From an uncultured Oscillospiraceae bacterium (GTDB lineage: Bacteria > Bacillota > Clostridia > Oscillospirales > Oscillospiraceae), in contig CAJOIU010000008.1 in NCBI GenBank assembly GCA_905234855.1, positions 1 through 64,000 on the forward strand: a stretch of DNA of 64,000 bases, in the 5' to 3' direction. Below the pieces are notes generated by a model. That model did no database searches and had not been told where the DNA came from. It saw nothing but the letters and a program-made list of their open reading frames with translations. Position numbers and translations under genes: made by a program. Within the stretch, counting starts at the first letter, position 1. Each line of letters starts with the position of its first letter. Positions 52,722 to 60,907 of this stretch are shown piece by piece.

Positions 52722-54110
52722 ATGCCGGAAAAGGAAATGCCTCGGCCGGAGGACTGGTACCCCAGAGGAGCTCCGGCTTTGAAGGACATGGATCAATGGT
52801 ATGGAGGGTCGTCCGAAACGGTTGGCTCCGGGTCGGCGGATGCGGGTTGTTCCACACATAATCCTCCCCCCCGCGCCGCCGGCTTTTCGGAGACAACCGA
52901 TAAAAAGAGACGGAGAACGAAGATCCTTTCGCTCTCCGTCTGCGCACTTGTTTTTATCTGCGCCGTTTTGATGGTGATCGGCAAGGCGGTGGATCGCCTG
53001 CGGGAGGAGTCTCTGTCCGATCGGGAGCCGTCGCCTCAGGTGACGGAACCCTCGTTGCCGGAAAGAGAGAACGACTATGAGGATTTCCGGGACTATTTCG
53101 CGGCGTATTACACGGAATCGGACGAGATCGAGATTCCGGCGGCGCCGGTGGGCGGCGGCCGGACGCTGACGCTGTATCCGCAGGAGGGACAGCCGCTTTC
53201 GCTGCAGGAGATCTATGAGCGCGTCAGTCCGGCCATCGTGGGCATCACGGCATGGCGGGACGGAAAAAAGTATAGCTGGGGCACCGGCGTGGTTTTTACG
53301 CAGGACGGATATATCGTCACGAATACACATATCATCGCGGGAACGGATGCTGTGACCGTGACGTTCCCCGATCATGAGGAGCATACCGCGCTGCTGGTGG
53401 GCGCGGACAGCGCCAGCGACATTGCCGTGCTGAAAATGGATGGGGAGGGCTATCCCTTCGCCCGCTTCGGTGATTCGAGCGGTCTGCGGGTGGGAGACGC
53501 GGTGGCGGCCATTGGCAATCCCCTCGGCGAGGAATACGCCGGGACGATGACGAACGGCATCGTCTCCGCCATCAACCGCAGCGTGACGAACAACGGCCAT
53601 GCCATGACGCTCCTGCAGACGAACGCCGCCCTCAACGAGGGCAACTCCGGCGGCCCCCTCGTCAATGAATACGGGCAGGTGATCGGCATCACCAATATGA
53701 AGATCATGTCCGTATATTATTCCACGGTGGAGGGGATCGGCTTTGCGATCCCGTCGGTCGTCGTCAAGCAGATCGCCGACCAGCTCATGGAAAACGGCAT
53801 AGTGCTCGGACTGCCCACCATCGGCATCGTGGCGGGCTCCGTCAGCAGCGAGGCCATGGAGAACTACGGCCTGCCGGCGGGACTGTATGTCTACAGCGTG
53901 AGCGAAGGCTCCGACGCCTTGAAGCAAGGACTTTCGGAGGGGGATATCATCCTGCGGGTGAACGGAACGCCGGTGGAAACCGTTGCGGAGGTGAACGCCA
54001 TCAAGGACGGTCTGTCCGTCGGCGATACGCTGACGCTGACTGTCTTCCGGGACGGCGAGTCCTTCGAGATGGATATCATCCTCGTCGATAAGAGCGTGAT
54101 ACAGGACTGA
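52722..54110 (+). CDS. HtrA/DegP-type serine protease with PDZ domain
   Basis: 462 aa. A cytoplasmic N-terminal tail of about 65 residues precedes a membrane anchor (about 70-90), an acidic linker and the trypsin-like domain with catalytic His203 (TNTHII), Asp233 (SDIAVL) and Ser309 (GNSGGPL). One PDZ domain follows (about 360-455, with [18 protein letters not shown]). Family members degrade misfolded proteins outside the membrane. AAGGAGG precedes the ATG. The position after the two-component genes and the shared promoter repeats suggest it is their main target. Confidence 0.93.
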   Translation: MPEKEMPRPEDWYPRGAPALKDMDQWYGGSSETVGSGSADAGCSTHNPPPRAAGFSETTDKKRRRTKILSLSVCALVFICAVLMVIGKAVDRLREESLSDREPSPQVTEPSLPERENDYEDFRDYFAAYYTESDEIEIPAAPVGGGRTLTLYPQEGQPLSLQEIYERVSPAIVGITAWRDGKKYSWGTGVVFTQDGYIVTNTHIIAGTDAVTVTFPDHEEHTALLVGADSASDIAVLKMDGEGYPFARFGDSSGLRVGDAVAAIGNPLGEEYAGTMTNGIVSAINRSVTNNGHAMTLLQTNAALNEGNSGGPLVNEYGQVIGITNMKIMSVYYSTVEGIGFAIPSVVVKQIADQLMENGIVLGLPTIGIVAGSVSSEAMENYGLPAGLYVYSVSEGSDALKQGLSEGDIILRVNGTPVETVAEVNAIKDGLSVGDTLTLTVFRDGESFEMDIILVDKSVIQD

Positions 54111-54129
54111 AAAGGCCTCATAGAAAAGA

Positions 54130-54166
54130 AACAGGCGGAACCGATCGGTTCCGCCTGTTGTTTTCA
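54130..54166. terminator. bidirectional terminator
   Basis: A perfect 15-bp inverted repeat (54130-54144 with 54145-54159), followed by a T-rich run on the plus side. Confidence 0.8.
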
Positions 54167-54180
54167 AAGGGGGTAGGTTA

Positions 54181-55440
54181 TCAGCACTTCTCCCAGATCG
54201 TGGCAACGCCCATGCCGCCGCCGATGCAGAGGGTCGCAAGACCCTTCTTCGCCTCGGGACGCTTGAGCATCTCGTGGATCAGGGTGACGATGATGCGGGC
54301 GCCGGAAGCGCCGACGGGGTGACCGATGGACAGCGCACCGCCGTTCACGTTCACCTTGCTCATATCAAAGCCGAGCTCGCGAGCCACGGCGATGGACTGA
54401 GCGGCAAAGGCCTCGTTGGCCTCGATGAGGTCGATATCGTCGATGGTGAGACCGGCCTTCGCCAGCGCGTTGCGGGAGGCGGGCACGGGGCCGACGCCCA
54501 TGATCTTGGGATCAACGCCGCCCTGACCGTAGGAAACGAGCTTCGCCATGGGCTTGAGGCCGTACTTCTCGACCGCCTCGGCGCTGGCGAGGATGATGGC
54601 TGCCGCGCCGTCGTTGATGCCGGAAGCGTTGCCGGCGGTGACGCGCTGCTGGCCGAAATCCGCCTGCGGCTCCTTGCGGGCGTGAGCCTCGAAGGTGTCG
54701 ACGATCTTATCGGCGCTGTTGTCGGAGCTGACGGGGAACGCGCCGCGCAGCTTGGCAAGGCTCTCGGCGGAGGTATCGTTCTTGGGGAACTCGTCGACCT
54801 TGAACTCGACCATCTGCTTTTTGACCTTCACCATGACGGGAACGATCTCGTCGTCGAAGCGGCCGGAGGCCTGCGCGGCGGCAGTCTTCTGCTGGCTGGA
54901 GAGAGCGAAAGCGTCCAGATCCTCGCGGGTGATGCCCCAAATATCGCAAATGTTCTCAGCGGTGGTGCCCATGTGGTAGTTGTTGAAAGCGTCCCACAGG
55001 CCGTCGTTTACCATGGTATCGACCATGGTGGTGTTGAACATGCGGGCGCCGCCACGGGCGGCGGGCATGGCATAAGGAGCCATCGTCATGTTCTCAGCGC
55101 CGCCGGCCACAACGATGTTGGCGTCGCCGGAGGCAATGGCGCGAGCCGCCTCAATGACGGACTTCATGCCGGAGCCACAGACCATGCCCACCGTGTAGGC
55201 GGGAACGGAGAAGGGCAGACCGGCCTTGATGCCCACCTGACGGGCGGGGTTCTGGCCCTGATTCGCGGTGAGGATGCAGCCGAACATCAGCTCGTCCACC
55301 GCGTCGGCGGGGACATTGCCGCGCTTGAGTGCTTCCTTCACGACAACAGCGCCGAGATCGGAAGCGGGGGTGTTCGCGAGGGTACCCTGAAACTTGCCGA
55401 CAGCGGTACGGCAGCAGGATACCAGATAGATATCTTTCAT
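54181..55440 (-). CDS. thlA: acetyl-CoA C-acetyltransferase (thiolase)
   Basis: Thiolase condensing two acetyl-CoA to acetoacetyl-CoA, the entry step to butyrate-type fermentation. Catalytic Cys88 (MVCGSGM), His374 ([10 protein letters not shown]) and Cys405 (LCIGGGMG), plus GGAENMT and NEAFAAQ are present. At 419 aa it exceeds the usual 390-395. The extra residues sit around 237-265 ([20 protein letters not shown]), before the conserved [20 protein letters not shown] precedes the ATG. No other butyrate-pathway gene is adjacent. Confidence 0.94.
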   Translation of the reverse strand: MKDIYLVSCCRTAVGKFQGTLANTPASDLGAVVVKEALKRGNVPADAVDELMFGCILTANQGQNPARQVGIKAGLPFSVPAYTVGMVCGSGMKSVIEAARAIASGDANIVVAGGAENMTMAPYAMPAARGGARMFNTTMVDTMVNDGLWDAFNNYHMGTTAENICDIWGITREDLDAFALSSQQKTAAAQASGRFDDEIVPVMVKVKKQMVEFKVDEFPKNDTSAESLAKLRGAFPVSSDNSADKIVDTFEAHARKEPQADFGQQRVTAGNASGINDGAAAIILASAEAVEKYGLKPMAKLVSYGQGGVDPKIMGVGPVPASRNALAKAGLTIDDIDLIEANEAFAAQSIAVARELGFDMSKVNVNGGALSIGHPVGASGARIIVTLIHEMLKRPEAKKGLATLCIGGGMGVATIWEKC

Positions 55441-55505
55441 GGGACGGTACCTCCTAAAAAATGATGGCTCCGCGCAGGAGCTGGATTCAATAAAACGCTA
55501 GTATA

Positions 55506-55534
55506 AGTATAGTACAATATATCGGGAAAAGCAA
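55506..55534 (-). promoter_or_regulatory. promoter of thlA
   Basis: Minus-strand TTGCTT (55529-55534), 17-bp spacer, TATACT (55506-55511). Confidence 0.7.
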
Positions 55535-55600
55535 GGTTTTTTGCGGACGGACGCATGTCGAAAAACAGAAGCTTCGGTTGATGGATTCTGTGAGATGTTG

Positions 55601-55629
55601 TTGATTATAACGCGGGATTATGATATGAT
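55601..55629 (+). promoter_or_regulatory. promoter of the Pro/Thr-rich lipoprotein gene
   Basis: TTGATT (55601-55606), 17-bp spacer, TATGAT (55624-55629). Confidence 0.65.
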
Positions 55630-55661
55630 TTCGATAAGAAATGAATTGGGAGATCATCTGC

Positions 55662-56258
55662 ATGAAGCGAAGGATAGGAATGATATGGCTGCTGGCAGGA
55701 ATGCTGGCGCTGGCTGCCTGCGGGAAGAGCGCCCCGGCGGAGGTGCCTGAGGCAACACCGCCGACGGCGCCGAACGTCATGTCCGCGGCGCAGGCCTCGG
55801 ACGAGGCGGCAGTGAGAGCGAGCGGGGAAGCAGCCGGGGAGCCGGGCGAGAGAGCCACGGAGGAGCCGACATCGGAAGCCGCGCCGCGTCCCACGCCTGT
55901 TCTGACCCCTACGCCTGTTCCGATCCCTACGCCCAGTCCGACGCCTGTTCCCACGCCGGAGCCTACCGCAACGCCCGTGCCGCTGATACCCGGCACCTAT
56001 ACCGGCTCGGACGGCAGCGTTCTGAAGATTTCAGCCGATGGGACATGCACCTATGAATCGCTGGTTTCCGGCACGGTGAACGGCAAGGCCATGAGCGGGC
56101 GGCTCACCTTCCACGGCACGGTGAGCGAGGGCGTTTTCACGTTTACGAAGGTCACCTATTTCGGCCTCGACCTCACCGAGATCGCCCTGTCCTCCGGCTA
56201 TACGGCGGATTACTGGGAGATGGCCGCGGGGATCATTTATGCCGACGCGATCTCGTGA
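55662..56258 (+). CDS. lipoprotein with Pro/Thr-rich stalk
   Basis: 198 aa from the ATG at 55662 (GGGAG upstream). Signal peptide with lipobox ALAAC (Cys20), an Ala/Glu-rich region and a repeated PTPVPTP-type stalk (about 75-112). A small C-terminal beta domain follows (IPGTYTGSDGSVLKISADGTC, then GRLTFHGTVSEGVFTFTKVTYFG), which looks like a lipocalin/META-type sandwich. Function unknown. Stalk and lipid anchor point to surface display. Confidence 0.78.
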   Translation: MKRRIGMIWLLAGMLALAACGKSAPAEVPEATPPTAPNVMSAAQASDEAAVRASGEAAGEPGERATEEPTSEAAPRPTPVLTPTPVPIPTPSPTPVPTPEPTATPVPLIPGTYTGSDGSVLKISADGTCTYESLVSGTVNGKAMSGRLTFHGTVSEGVFTFTKVTYFGLDLTEIALSSGYTADYWEMAAGIIYADAIS

Positions 56259-56300
56259 ACTGAACGCAGAAAATTAAAAGAATAACATAGCACTGGCGTG

Positions 56301-56329
56301 TTGCATTCGATGCGGCAGGGTGTTATGAT
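56301..56329 (+). promoter_or_regulatory. promoter of the PTS-IIC-like gene
   Basis: TTGCAT (56301-56306), 17-bp spacer, TATGAT (56324-56329). Confidence 0.7.
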
Positions 56330-56363
56330 AGGAAAAATCTCTAAACACAGGAGCGGAAAAGCT

Positions 56364-57467
56364 ATGCGATTCAAGGCTTTCCTAAAACGCAAGAATATCG
56401 AGATATCCGTGAAGCGCTATCTGGTGGACGCGCTCGGCGCGATGGCGCAGGGTCTGTTCTGCACGCTGCTGATCGGCACGATCCTCAATACCCTCGGCGC
56501 GCAATGCCATATCGGGTTTCTGACCGCCACGGTAGCGACGGTGAACGGCGCGGATTACACGATCGGTGGGCTGGCCTCGGCCATGGTCGGCCCAGCTATG
56601 GCCGTGGCCATCGGCTATGCCCTGCAGGCGCCTCCGCTGGTGCTGTTCTCGCTTATCCCCGTAGGCATCGCCACGAATGCACTCGGAGGCGCGGGCGGCC
56701 CTCTCGCCGTGCTGGTGGTGGCCATCATCGCGGCGGAGTTCGGCAAAGCCGTGTCGAAGGAGACGAAGGTCGATATCCTCGTAACGCCTCTCGTCACGAT
56801 CCTCATCGGCATCGGCGTGGCGTATCTCATCGCTGCGCCCATCGGCAAGGCCGCGAGCTGGTGCGGCAAGCTCATTATGCTGGCGACGGAGCTGCAGCCG
56901 TTCTGGATGGGCATACTCGTCTCCGTTATCGTCGGCATCTTGCTGACGCTGCCGGTGTCCTCTGCGGCGATTTGCGCGGCGCTGTCACTCACCGGCCTTG
57001 CGGGCGGCGCGGCTGTGGCTGGCTGCTGTGCGAATATGGTGGGCTTCGCGGTGATGTCCTTCCGTGAGAACCGTTGGGGCGGCCTCGTGAGTCAGGGGCT
57101 TGGCACGTCGATGCTCCAAATGGGCAATATCATCAAAAACCCGCGGATCTGGCTGCCTGCCATCGTGACGAGCGCCATTACGGGGCCGATCGCCACCTGC
57201 GTGTTCCATCTGCAGATGAACGGCGCTGCGGTGAATTCCGGCATGGGTACCTGCGGTCTGTGCGGTCCCATCGGCGTATGGACGGGCTGGGTCACTCCCT
57301 CGGAGGCTGCCATTGCAAACGGCGCTTCCGCCATCGTACCCACGGCCTTCGACTGGATCGGCCTCGTGCTGGTATGCGTCGTGCTGCCCGCGGTCATCTG
57401 CTGGGCGCTCGGCCTCGTATGCCGGAAGCTCGGTTGGATCAAGGAAGGCGACCTTACGCTGGAGTGA
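56364..57467 (+). CDS. PTS EIIC-like membrane protein
   Basis: 367 aa of the PTS_EIIC_2 type, with about ten hydrophobic segments. Seen are the basic N-terminal segment RFKAFLKRKNIEISVKRYLVDALGAMAQGLF, GTILNTLG, GGLASAMVGPAMAVAIGYAL, the glycine-rich ALGGAGGPLAV, and NSGMGTCGLCGPIGVWTGW. Family members lack the EIIA/EIIB domains, and none is encoded nearby, so phosphotransfer-coupled uptake is not shown. The substrate is unknown. The start at 56364 follows CAGGAG and lies downstream of a good promoter, which excludes the longer frame from 56298. Confidence 0.85.
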   Translation: MRFKAFLKRKNIEISVKRYLVDALGAMAQGLFCTLLIGTILNTLGAQCHIGFLTATVATVNGADYTIGGLASAMVGPAMAVAIGYALQAPPLVLFSLIPVGIATNALGGAGGPLAVLVVAIIAAEFGKAVSKETKVDILVTPLVTILIGIGVAYLIAAPIGKAASWCGKLIMLATELQPFWMGILVSVIVGILLTLPVSSAAICAALSLTGLAGGAAVAGCCANMVGFAVMSFRENRWGGLVSQGLGTSMLQMGNIIKNPRIWLPAIVTSAITGPIATCVFHLQMNGAAVNSGMGTCGLCGPIGVWTGWVTPSEAAIANGASAIVPTAFDWIGLVLVCVVLPAVICWALGLVCRKLGWIKEGDLTLE

Positions 57468-57483
57468 TCGGAAAAAAAGGGAT

Positions 57484-57514
57484 CGAAGCCGGAGCGGATG
57501 CGTCTCCGGCTTCG
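57484..57514 (+). terminator. hairpin after the PTS-IIC-like gene
   Basis: An 11-bp stem (57484-57494 with 57504-57514), 9-nt loop, no T-run; may be a weak terminator before prmA. Confidence 0.5.
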
Positions 57515-57538
57515 GAATAACATAGAGGGAGATATCCG

Positions 57539-58459
57539 ATGGATTGGCTGGAAGTGTCCGTGGATGCCCACGGTGCCCCGGAGGCGCTTTGTGAGCGGCT
57601 CGCAGCGCTGGGGGCGGAGTCCTTCGTCATTGAGGACGAGCGCGATTTTCAAAGCTTTCTGGAAAACAATACGCAATATTGGGATTTCGTTGACGACAAG
57701 CTGACGGCGGATTTCCAAGGCGCAAGCCGGGTGAAATTCTGGGTCGCGGATGATGCGGAAGGCCTTGCGGTCATTGCGCGGGTGCGGGAGGCCGGGCTCT
57801 GGCCGGAACTGAAGCGCGTGCGGGACGCCGACTGGGAGAACAACTGGCGGGAATATTATAAGCCCGTGGAGATCGGCCAAAGGCTCGTCATCGTTCCCGA
57901 ATGGGAGGAATACGGCGGCGACCGTATCCCTGTTCGGCTCGATCCCGGGCTGCTATTCGGCACCGGCGATCATCCCACGACGAAGATGTGCCTTGCCGCG
58001 GTGGAGGAATTTGCCGCGCCGGGCGGACGCGTCCTCGATATCGGCTGCGGCAGCGGTATCCTTGGCATTGCCGCGGCGGTGCTGGGTTGCGCGGACGTCA
58101 CCGCCGCTGATGTGGATGAAAAAGCGCCGGAGATCGTGGACGCGAACGCGGCGCTGAACGGCGTGGAGGACAAATTCACCGTGTTCGTTGGGGATGTGAT
58201 CGCGGACGGCCGCCTGCGGAAAAAGCTTGGCGGGGGCTATGGCCTCGTTCTGGCGAATATCGTGGCGGACGTCATCATTCCGCTGGCGCCGTATGTGTCC
58301 GAGTTTATGGCGGAGGACGGCTTATTCGTCTGCTCCGGCATCATCGACGGGCGTGAGGGCGACGTGGCAGCTGCGCTGGAGGCGGCGGGACTTCGCATCC
58401 TGCGGCATGAGCATATGGACGAATGGCATTGTTATATCTGTTCGGGGAGAGTAAAATGA
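57539..58459 (+). CDS. prmA: ribosomal protein L11 methyltransferase
   Basis: 306 aa. PrmA trimethylates L11 on lysines and the N-terminus. The N-terminal L11-recognition domain (MDWLEVSVDAHGAPEALCERL) is followed by the linker DADWENNWREYYKPVEIG, the catalytic region RLDPGLLFGTGDHPTTKMCL, SAM motif VLDIGCGSGILGIAAA and LANIVADVIIPLAP. Its stop overlaps the ATG of the PqqD-like gene by ATGA. It lacks its common neighbours dnaJ and the 16S RNA methyltransferase gene rsmE here. Confidence 0.95.
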   Translation: MDWLEVSVDAHGAPEALCERLAALGAESFVIEDERDFQSFLENNTQYWDFVDDKLTADFQGASRVKFWVADDAEGLAVIARVREAGLWPELKRVRDADWENNWREYYKPVEIGQRLVIVPEWEEYGGDRIPVRLDPGLLFGTGDHPTTKMCLAAVEEFAAPGGRVLDIGCGSGILGIAAAVLGCADVTAADVDEKAPEIVDANAALNGVEDKFTVFVGDVIADGRLRKKLGGGYGLVLANIVADVIIPLAPYVSEFMAEDGLFVCSGIIDGREGDVAAALEAAGLRILRHEHMDEWHCYICSGRVK

Positions 58460-58722
58460 AAATCAAGCCTGAATTCTTTATCTCCTACGACGAGGACGAC
58501 ATCTGCATCCTCCGCCGGGAAGCGGACGGCTCCGCGCGGGAGGTCTCGCCCATCAGCGCCTCGGCGGCGATGGCATGGGAGTGCATCGAGCGGGGCATGA
58601 CCCGGGAGGCGATGATTGAGGCGATCATAACCGAATTCGGCGGCGCCGATCCTGAACAGGTGACAGCGGATCTCGACGCGCTGACCGCGCAGCTTCTCAC
58701 CCTCGGTTACGCGGAGGAATAA
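58456..58722 (+). CDS. PqqD-like (RiPP-recognition-element fold) protein
   Basis: 88 aa from the ATG at 58456. The PqqD-family pattern is visible: a beta hairpin (EFFISYDEDDICILRRE), EVSPISASAAMAWECIERG, and a helical C-terminus (EAMIEAIITEFGGADPEQVTADLDALTAQLLTLGYAEE). In RiPP pathways such proteins hold precursor leader peptides, but no radical SAM enzyme, precursor or exporter is nearby. It is translationally coupled to prmA and followed by a 16-bp terminator stem. Confidence 0.8.
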   Translation: MKIKPEFFISYDEDDICILRREADGSAREVSPISASAAMAWECIERGMTREAMIEAIITEFGGADPEQVTADLDALTAQLLTLGYAEE

Positions 58723-58724
58723 CT

Positions 58725-58766
58725 CCAAACGCGTCCGGCGGAGGTTCCTTCGCCGGACGCGTTTGG
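58725..58766 (+). terminator. terminator of prmA-pqqD
   Basis: A perfect 16-bp stem (58725-58740 with 58751-58766), 10-nt loop. Confidence 0.75.
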
Positions 58767-58770
58767 ATTC

Positions 58771-59034
58771 GCTATTGAAAACCGCGGGAAAACGCGGTAT
58801 ACTTTCCTAAAAACCGCCGTCATGCGAAAGGAGCGGACTATGCTGATCAAATGCCTGCCTGTGGGAATGATCGAGGCCAACTGCTATATCGTTACGGACG
58901 AGGACACGCTCGAATGCGCCGTGATCGATCCGGGAGACGAGTCGAATACCATATTGAATTACATCGAGTCCAATCACCTAAAGGTGAAATATATTTTCCT
59001 CACGCACGGCCATTTCGACCATGTGATGGCCTGC
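58771..59034 (+). repeat. direct repeat, left copy (MBL promoter and 5' end)
   Basis: Corresponds to 60185-60446. The leader parts differ, the coding part is about 97% identical, and the last ~95 bp are identical. Both copies end at the same GCCTGC. Confidence 0.85.
58775..58803 (+). promoter_or_regulatory. promoter of MBL copy 1
   Basis: TTGAAA (58775-58780), 17-bp spacer, TATACT (58798-58803); repeated at 60189-60217 as part of the duplication. Confidence 0.65.
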
Positions 59035-59073
59035 ACCGGCGATATCTGCGGCCGGGGGGCGTCGCCGGGATAG
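58840..59073 (+). pseudogene. truncated MBL-fold metallo-hydrolase (copy 1)
   Basis: Only the first 65 codons are MBL sequence: MLIKCLPVGMIEANCYIV, then IDPGDE and the metal-binding THGHFDHVMAC. After 59034 the frame runs into the 3' end of the oppositely oriented DUF2812 gene and stops at 59073. The 195 coding bases match copy 2 (60252-60446) except at five positions and share its promoter layout. The metal site is incomplete, so the product should be inactive. Confidence 0.85.
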
Positions 59074-59771
59074 GGATAGAATTCCAGCCCGTAGAAATCC
59101 GGCAGCTTTACGGTGAATTCCGCGCTCTGTACGCCGGCCTGCAGCCCCCGAAGGTCAAGGGTGTAATCCGCGCGCACGTGGAAAACAAGGATGGACAGCG
59201 CGATCGCAAGCACCGCGAGGGGGAAGGCGAGCTGCCAAATATGCCATCGCCGCGGCGTGGGGACGGGGCGCGAGCGCTTCAGCCTGCGCCGCCGCATAAG
59301 ATCGAACGCGAGCATGACGATGGCCGTGACGCCGTAGATCAGCCATCCCAGCTCCGGCGTGAGCAGAAAGTTTACGAAGGAGAACAAAAACGCCGTGGAG
59401 AGCGAGAGGGGAACCGTGCGCTTCATCGCCTGAAAGCTCGGCTCGTCGGTGTAGATGAGATACTCCTCCTCCGGCAGCGAGAGGTCGAGCGGCTTGCGGA
59501 AAACGTACCAGCACTCGCGGAACTGCGAGACGAATTCCCAGCCCTGCGCGGCATATTCCTCCCGATAGCGCCGAAAATCGTGAACGCTGAGGGAGCCTTG
59601 ACAATCCAGCGCGTAGCGGTAAACGACCGAGTCGTCCCGCCGGAACTTCTGGTAAAGGCTGTGATATTCCGTGAGCTGCCAGCCCTCCTCGGACAGCACG
59701 TTGAGGCGGAACAGCTCCTCGTCGAAGGTGGCCGGGTCGAAGACATGCAGCGTGGTCTTTTTCGTCCTCAT
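58974..59771 (-). CDS. DUF2812 domain membrane protein with chimeric C-terminus
   Basis: 265 aa. The N-terminal DUF2812 domain (TTLHVFDPATFDEELFRLNVLSEEGWQL, then YRYALDCQGS and QGWEFVSQFRECWYVFRK) is followed by two membrane helices (about 120-165), a basic loop and a third helix (about 185-203). From about residue 245 the frame crosses the cassette border and translates antisense MBL sequence (AITWSKWPCVRKIYFTFR), an acquired tail. It overlaps the padR stop by ATGA. PadR-DUF2812 pairs are common in Firmicutes: the regulator controls the membrane protein. Confidence 0.85.
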   Translation of the reverse strand: MRTKKTTLHVFDPATFDEELFRLNVLSEEGWQLTEYHSLYQKFRRDDSVVYRYALDCQGSLSVHDFRRYREEYAAQGWEFVSQFRECWYVFRKPLDLSLPEEEYLIYTDEPSFQAMKRTVPLSLSTAFLFSFVNFLLTPELGWLIYGVTAIVMLAFDLMRRRRLKRSRPVPTPRRWHIWQLAFPLAVLAIALSILVFHVRADYTLDLRGLQAGVQSAEFTVKLPDFYGLEFYPYPGDAPRPQISPVQAITWSKWPCVRKIYFTFR

Positions 59772-60097
59772 GTCGCGTCTCCCTCCATCACAAGCTCCGC
59801 CGCGCGGGAAAGCTGCCGCAGGCGCTCGATCTCGTCGAGCAGGATCGCCCGCCCCGCGTCGGTCAGGCGGTATTCGCGCCGCCGGGTAAAGCCGCCGTCG
59901 CCGGGGCATTCCTCGATCCAGCCCTTGCGCATCATGTTGCCCGTCGCGCCGTACATCGTGCCGGAGCCGATGCGCACCTTGCCGCCCGAGAGCGCCGCCG
60001 CGCGCTGCATGACGGCGTAGCCGTGGCGCGGCTCGTCGTACAGGCAGAGCAGGATATAAAAATAGCTCTCGGTCAGCGGCTCCTGCCGGTCGCTCAT
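59768..60097 (-). CDS. PadR-family transcriptional regulator
   Basis: 109 aa, PadR subfamily 2. Winged helix with LTESYFYILLCLYDEPRHGYAVMQRA, the recognition region VRIGSGTMYGATGNMMRKGWIEE and wing FTRRREYRLTDAGRAIL, followed by a C-terminal dimerisation helix. GGAGG precedes the ATG. The upstream region carries TATGTCG/CGACATA half-sites around its own promoter, so autorepression is likely. Confidence 0.9.
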   Translation of the reverse strand: MSDRQEPLTESYFYILLCLYDEPRHGYAVMQRAAALSGGKVRIGSGTMYGATGNMMRKGWIEECPGDGGFTRRREYRLTDAGRAILLDEIERLRQLSRAAELVMEGDAT

Positions 60098-60111
60098 GGA
60101 CTTCGCCTCCT

Positions 60112-60174
60112 TATGTCGTCGCTCGACATATCACGGTTATATCGTAGCACGACATATATCGTCTGTCAACCTAT
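60112..60174 (-). promoter_or_regulatory. padR promoter and operator half-sites
   Basis: Minus-strand TTGACA, 17-bp spacer and TACGAT. An inverted repeat TATGTCG-N5-CGACATA (60112-60130) and a third CGACATA (60150-60156) flank the start. Confidence 0.65.
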
Positions 60175-60184
60175 TTTCGGATCC

Positions 60185-60446
60185 GCTATTGAAAACGGCC
60201 GCAAAACGCGGTATACTCAATAAAAAAGTCATCATCGGAAAGGAGCCGGCCATGCTGATCAAATGCCTGCCCGTCGGAATGATCGAGGCCAACTGCTATA
60301 TCGTTACGGATGAGGATACGCTCGAATGCGCCGTGATCGATCCGGGCGACGAGTCGAATACCATATTGAATTACATCGAGTCCAATCACCTAAAGGTGAA
60401 ATATATTTTCCTCACGCACGGCCATTTCGACCATGTGATGGCCTGC
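60185..60446 (+). repeat. direct repeat, right copy (MBL promoter and 5' end)
   Basis: Partner of 58771-59034; both flank the PadR-DUF2812 cassette in the same orientation. Confidence 0.85.
60189..60217 (+). promoter_or_regulatory. promoter of MBL copy 2
   Basis: TTGAAA (60189-60194), 17-bp spacer, TATACT (60212-60217). Confidence 0.7.
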
Positions 60447-60862
60447 TGCACGAGGAGACCGGCGCGACCGTATGCATGAACAAGCTCGATGCGGGCGCGG
60501 TCATCGAGAACGCTCCGTTCAAGTTCAATCCGCCGGCGGATACCGTGTGGTATAAGGAGGGCGACCGCTTCTCGGTGGGCAGCCTCACCTTCGAGGTGCT
60601 GGAGACGCCGGGGCATACGCCGGGCGGCGTCACGCTCCGCTGCGGCGAGGCGCTGTTTACCGGCGATACGCTGTTCCGCGATTCCTGCGGCCGCACCGAT
60701 CTGGAGGGCGGTGACATGAATGCGCTGATGCATAGCCTCAAGCGCCTGTCCGACCTTCCCGGGGAATTCGAGGTCTACCCCGGCCATATGGACAGCACCA
60801 CCATGTCCCGCGAACGGATGTATAACTACTACATCCGCTACGCCCACGAGCTGTATTCGTGA
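60252..60862 (+). pseudogene. frameshifted MBL-fold metallo-hydrolase (copy 2)
   Basis: Glyoxalase II-like MBL protein of about 205 aa if repaired. The first frame carries the N-terminus to THGHFDHVMAC and stops at 60479. The rest continues in another frame from about 60447: LHEETGATVCMNK, DRFSVGSLTFEVLETPGHTPGGVTL (metal His), FTGDTLFRDSCGRTDLEGGD (bridging Asp) and YPGHMDSTT (last His). Compared with relatives, one to seven bases are missing after GCCTGC. AAGGAG ribosome site; terminator after the stop. Confidence 0.88.
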
Positions 60863-60870
60863 ATAACACC

Positions 60871-60904
60871 AAATCACCCGGAGCCGAGGCTCCGGGTGAT
60901 TTTC
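60871..60904. terminator. bidirectional terminator
   Basis: A perfect 15-bp stem (60871-60885 with 60888-60902) between the convergent MBL and bioY genes. Confidence 0.85.
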
Positions 60905-60907
60905 CAT

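Larger units (their letters stand above)
59035..60177. other. inserted PadR-DUF2812 cassette
   Basis: The segment between the two direct repeats carries padR and a DUF2812 gene on the minus strand with their own promoter. It interrupts the MBL gene exactly after GCCTGC. No transposase, integrase or terminal inverted repeats are visible, so the route of entry is unknown. Confidence 0.6.

Noticed and set aside
58456..58722. A RiPP biosynthetic cluster around the PqqD-like gene
   Set aside because: No precursor peptide, radical SAM enzyme, protease or exporter lies nearby.
59035..60177. A classical transposon or insertion sequence at the MBL locus
   Set aside because: No transposase, terminal inverted repeats or short target duplication; only long homologous direct repeats flank it.
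60252..60862. Programmed frameshifting to rescue the MBL gene
   Set aside because: No slippery heptamer is visible at the junction, and the segment between DHVMAC and LHEETGA is shorter than in relatives, which points to a deletion.
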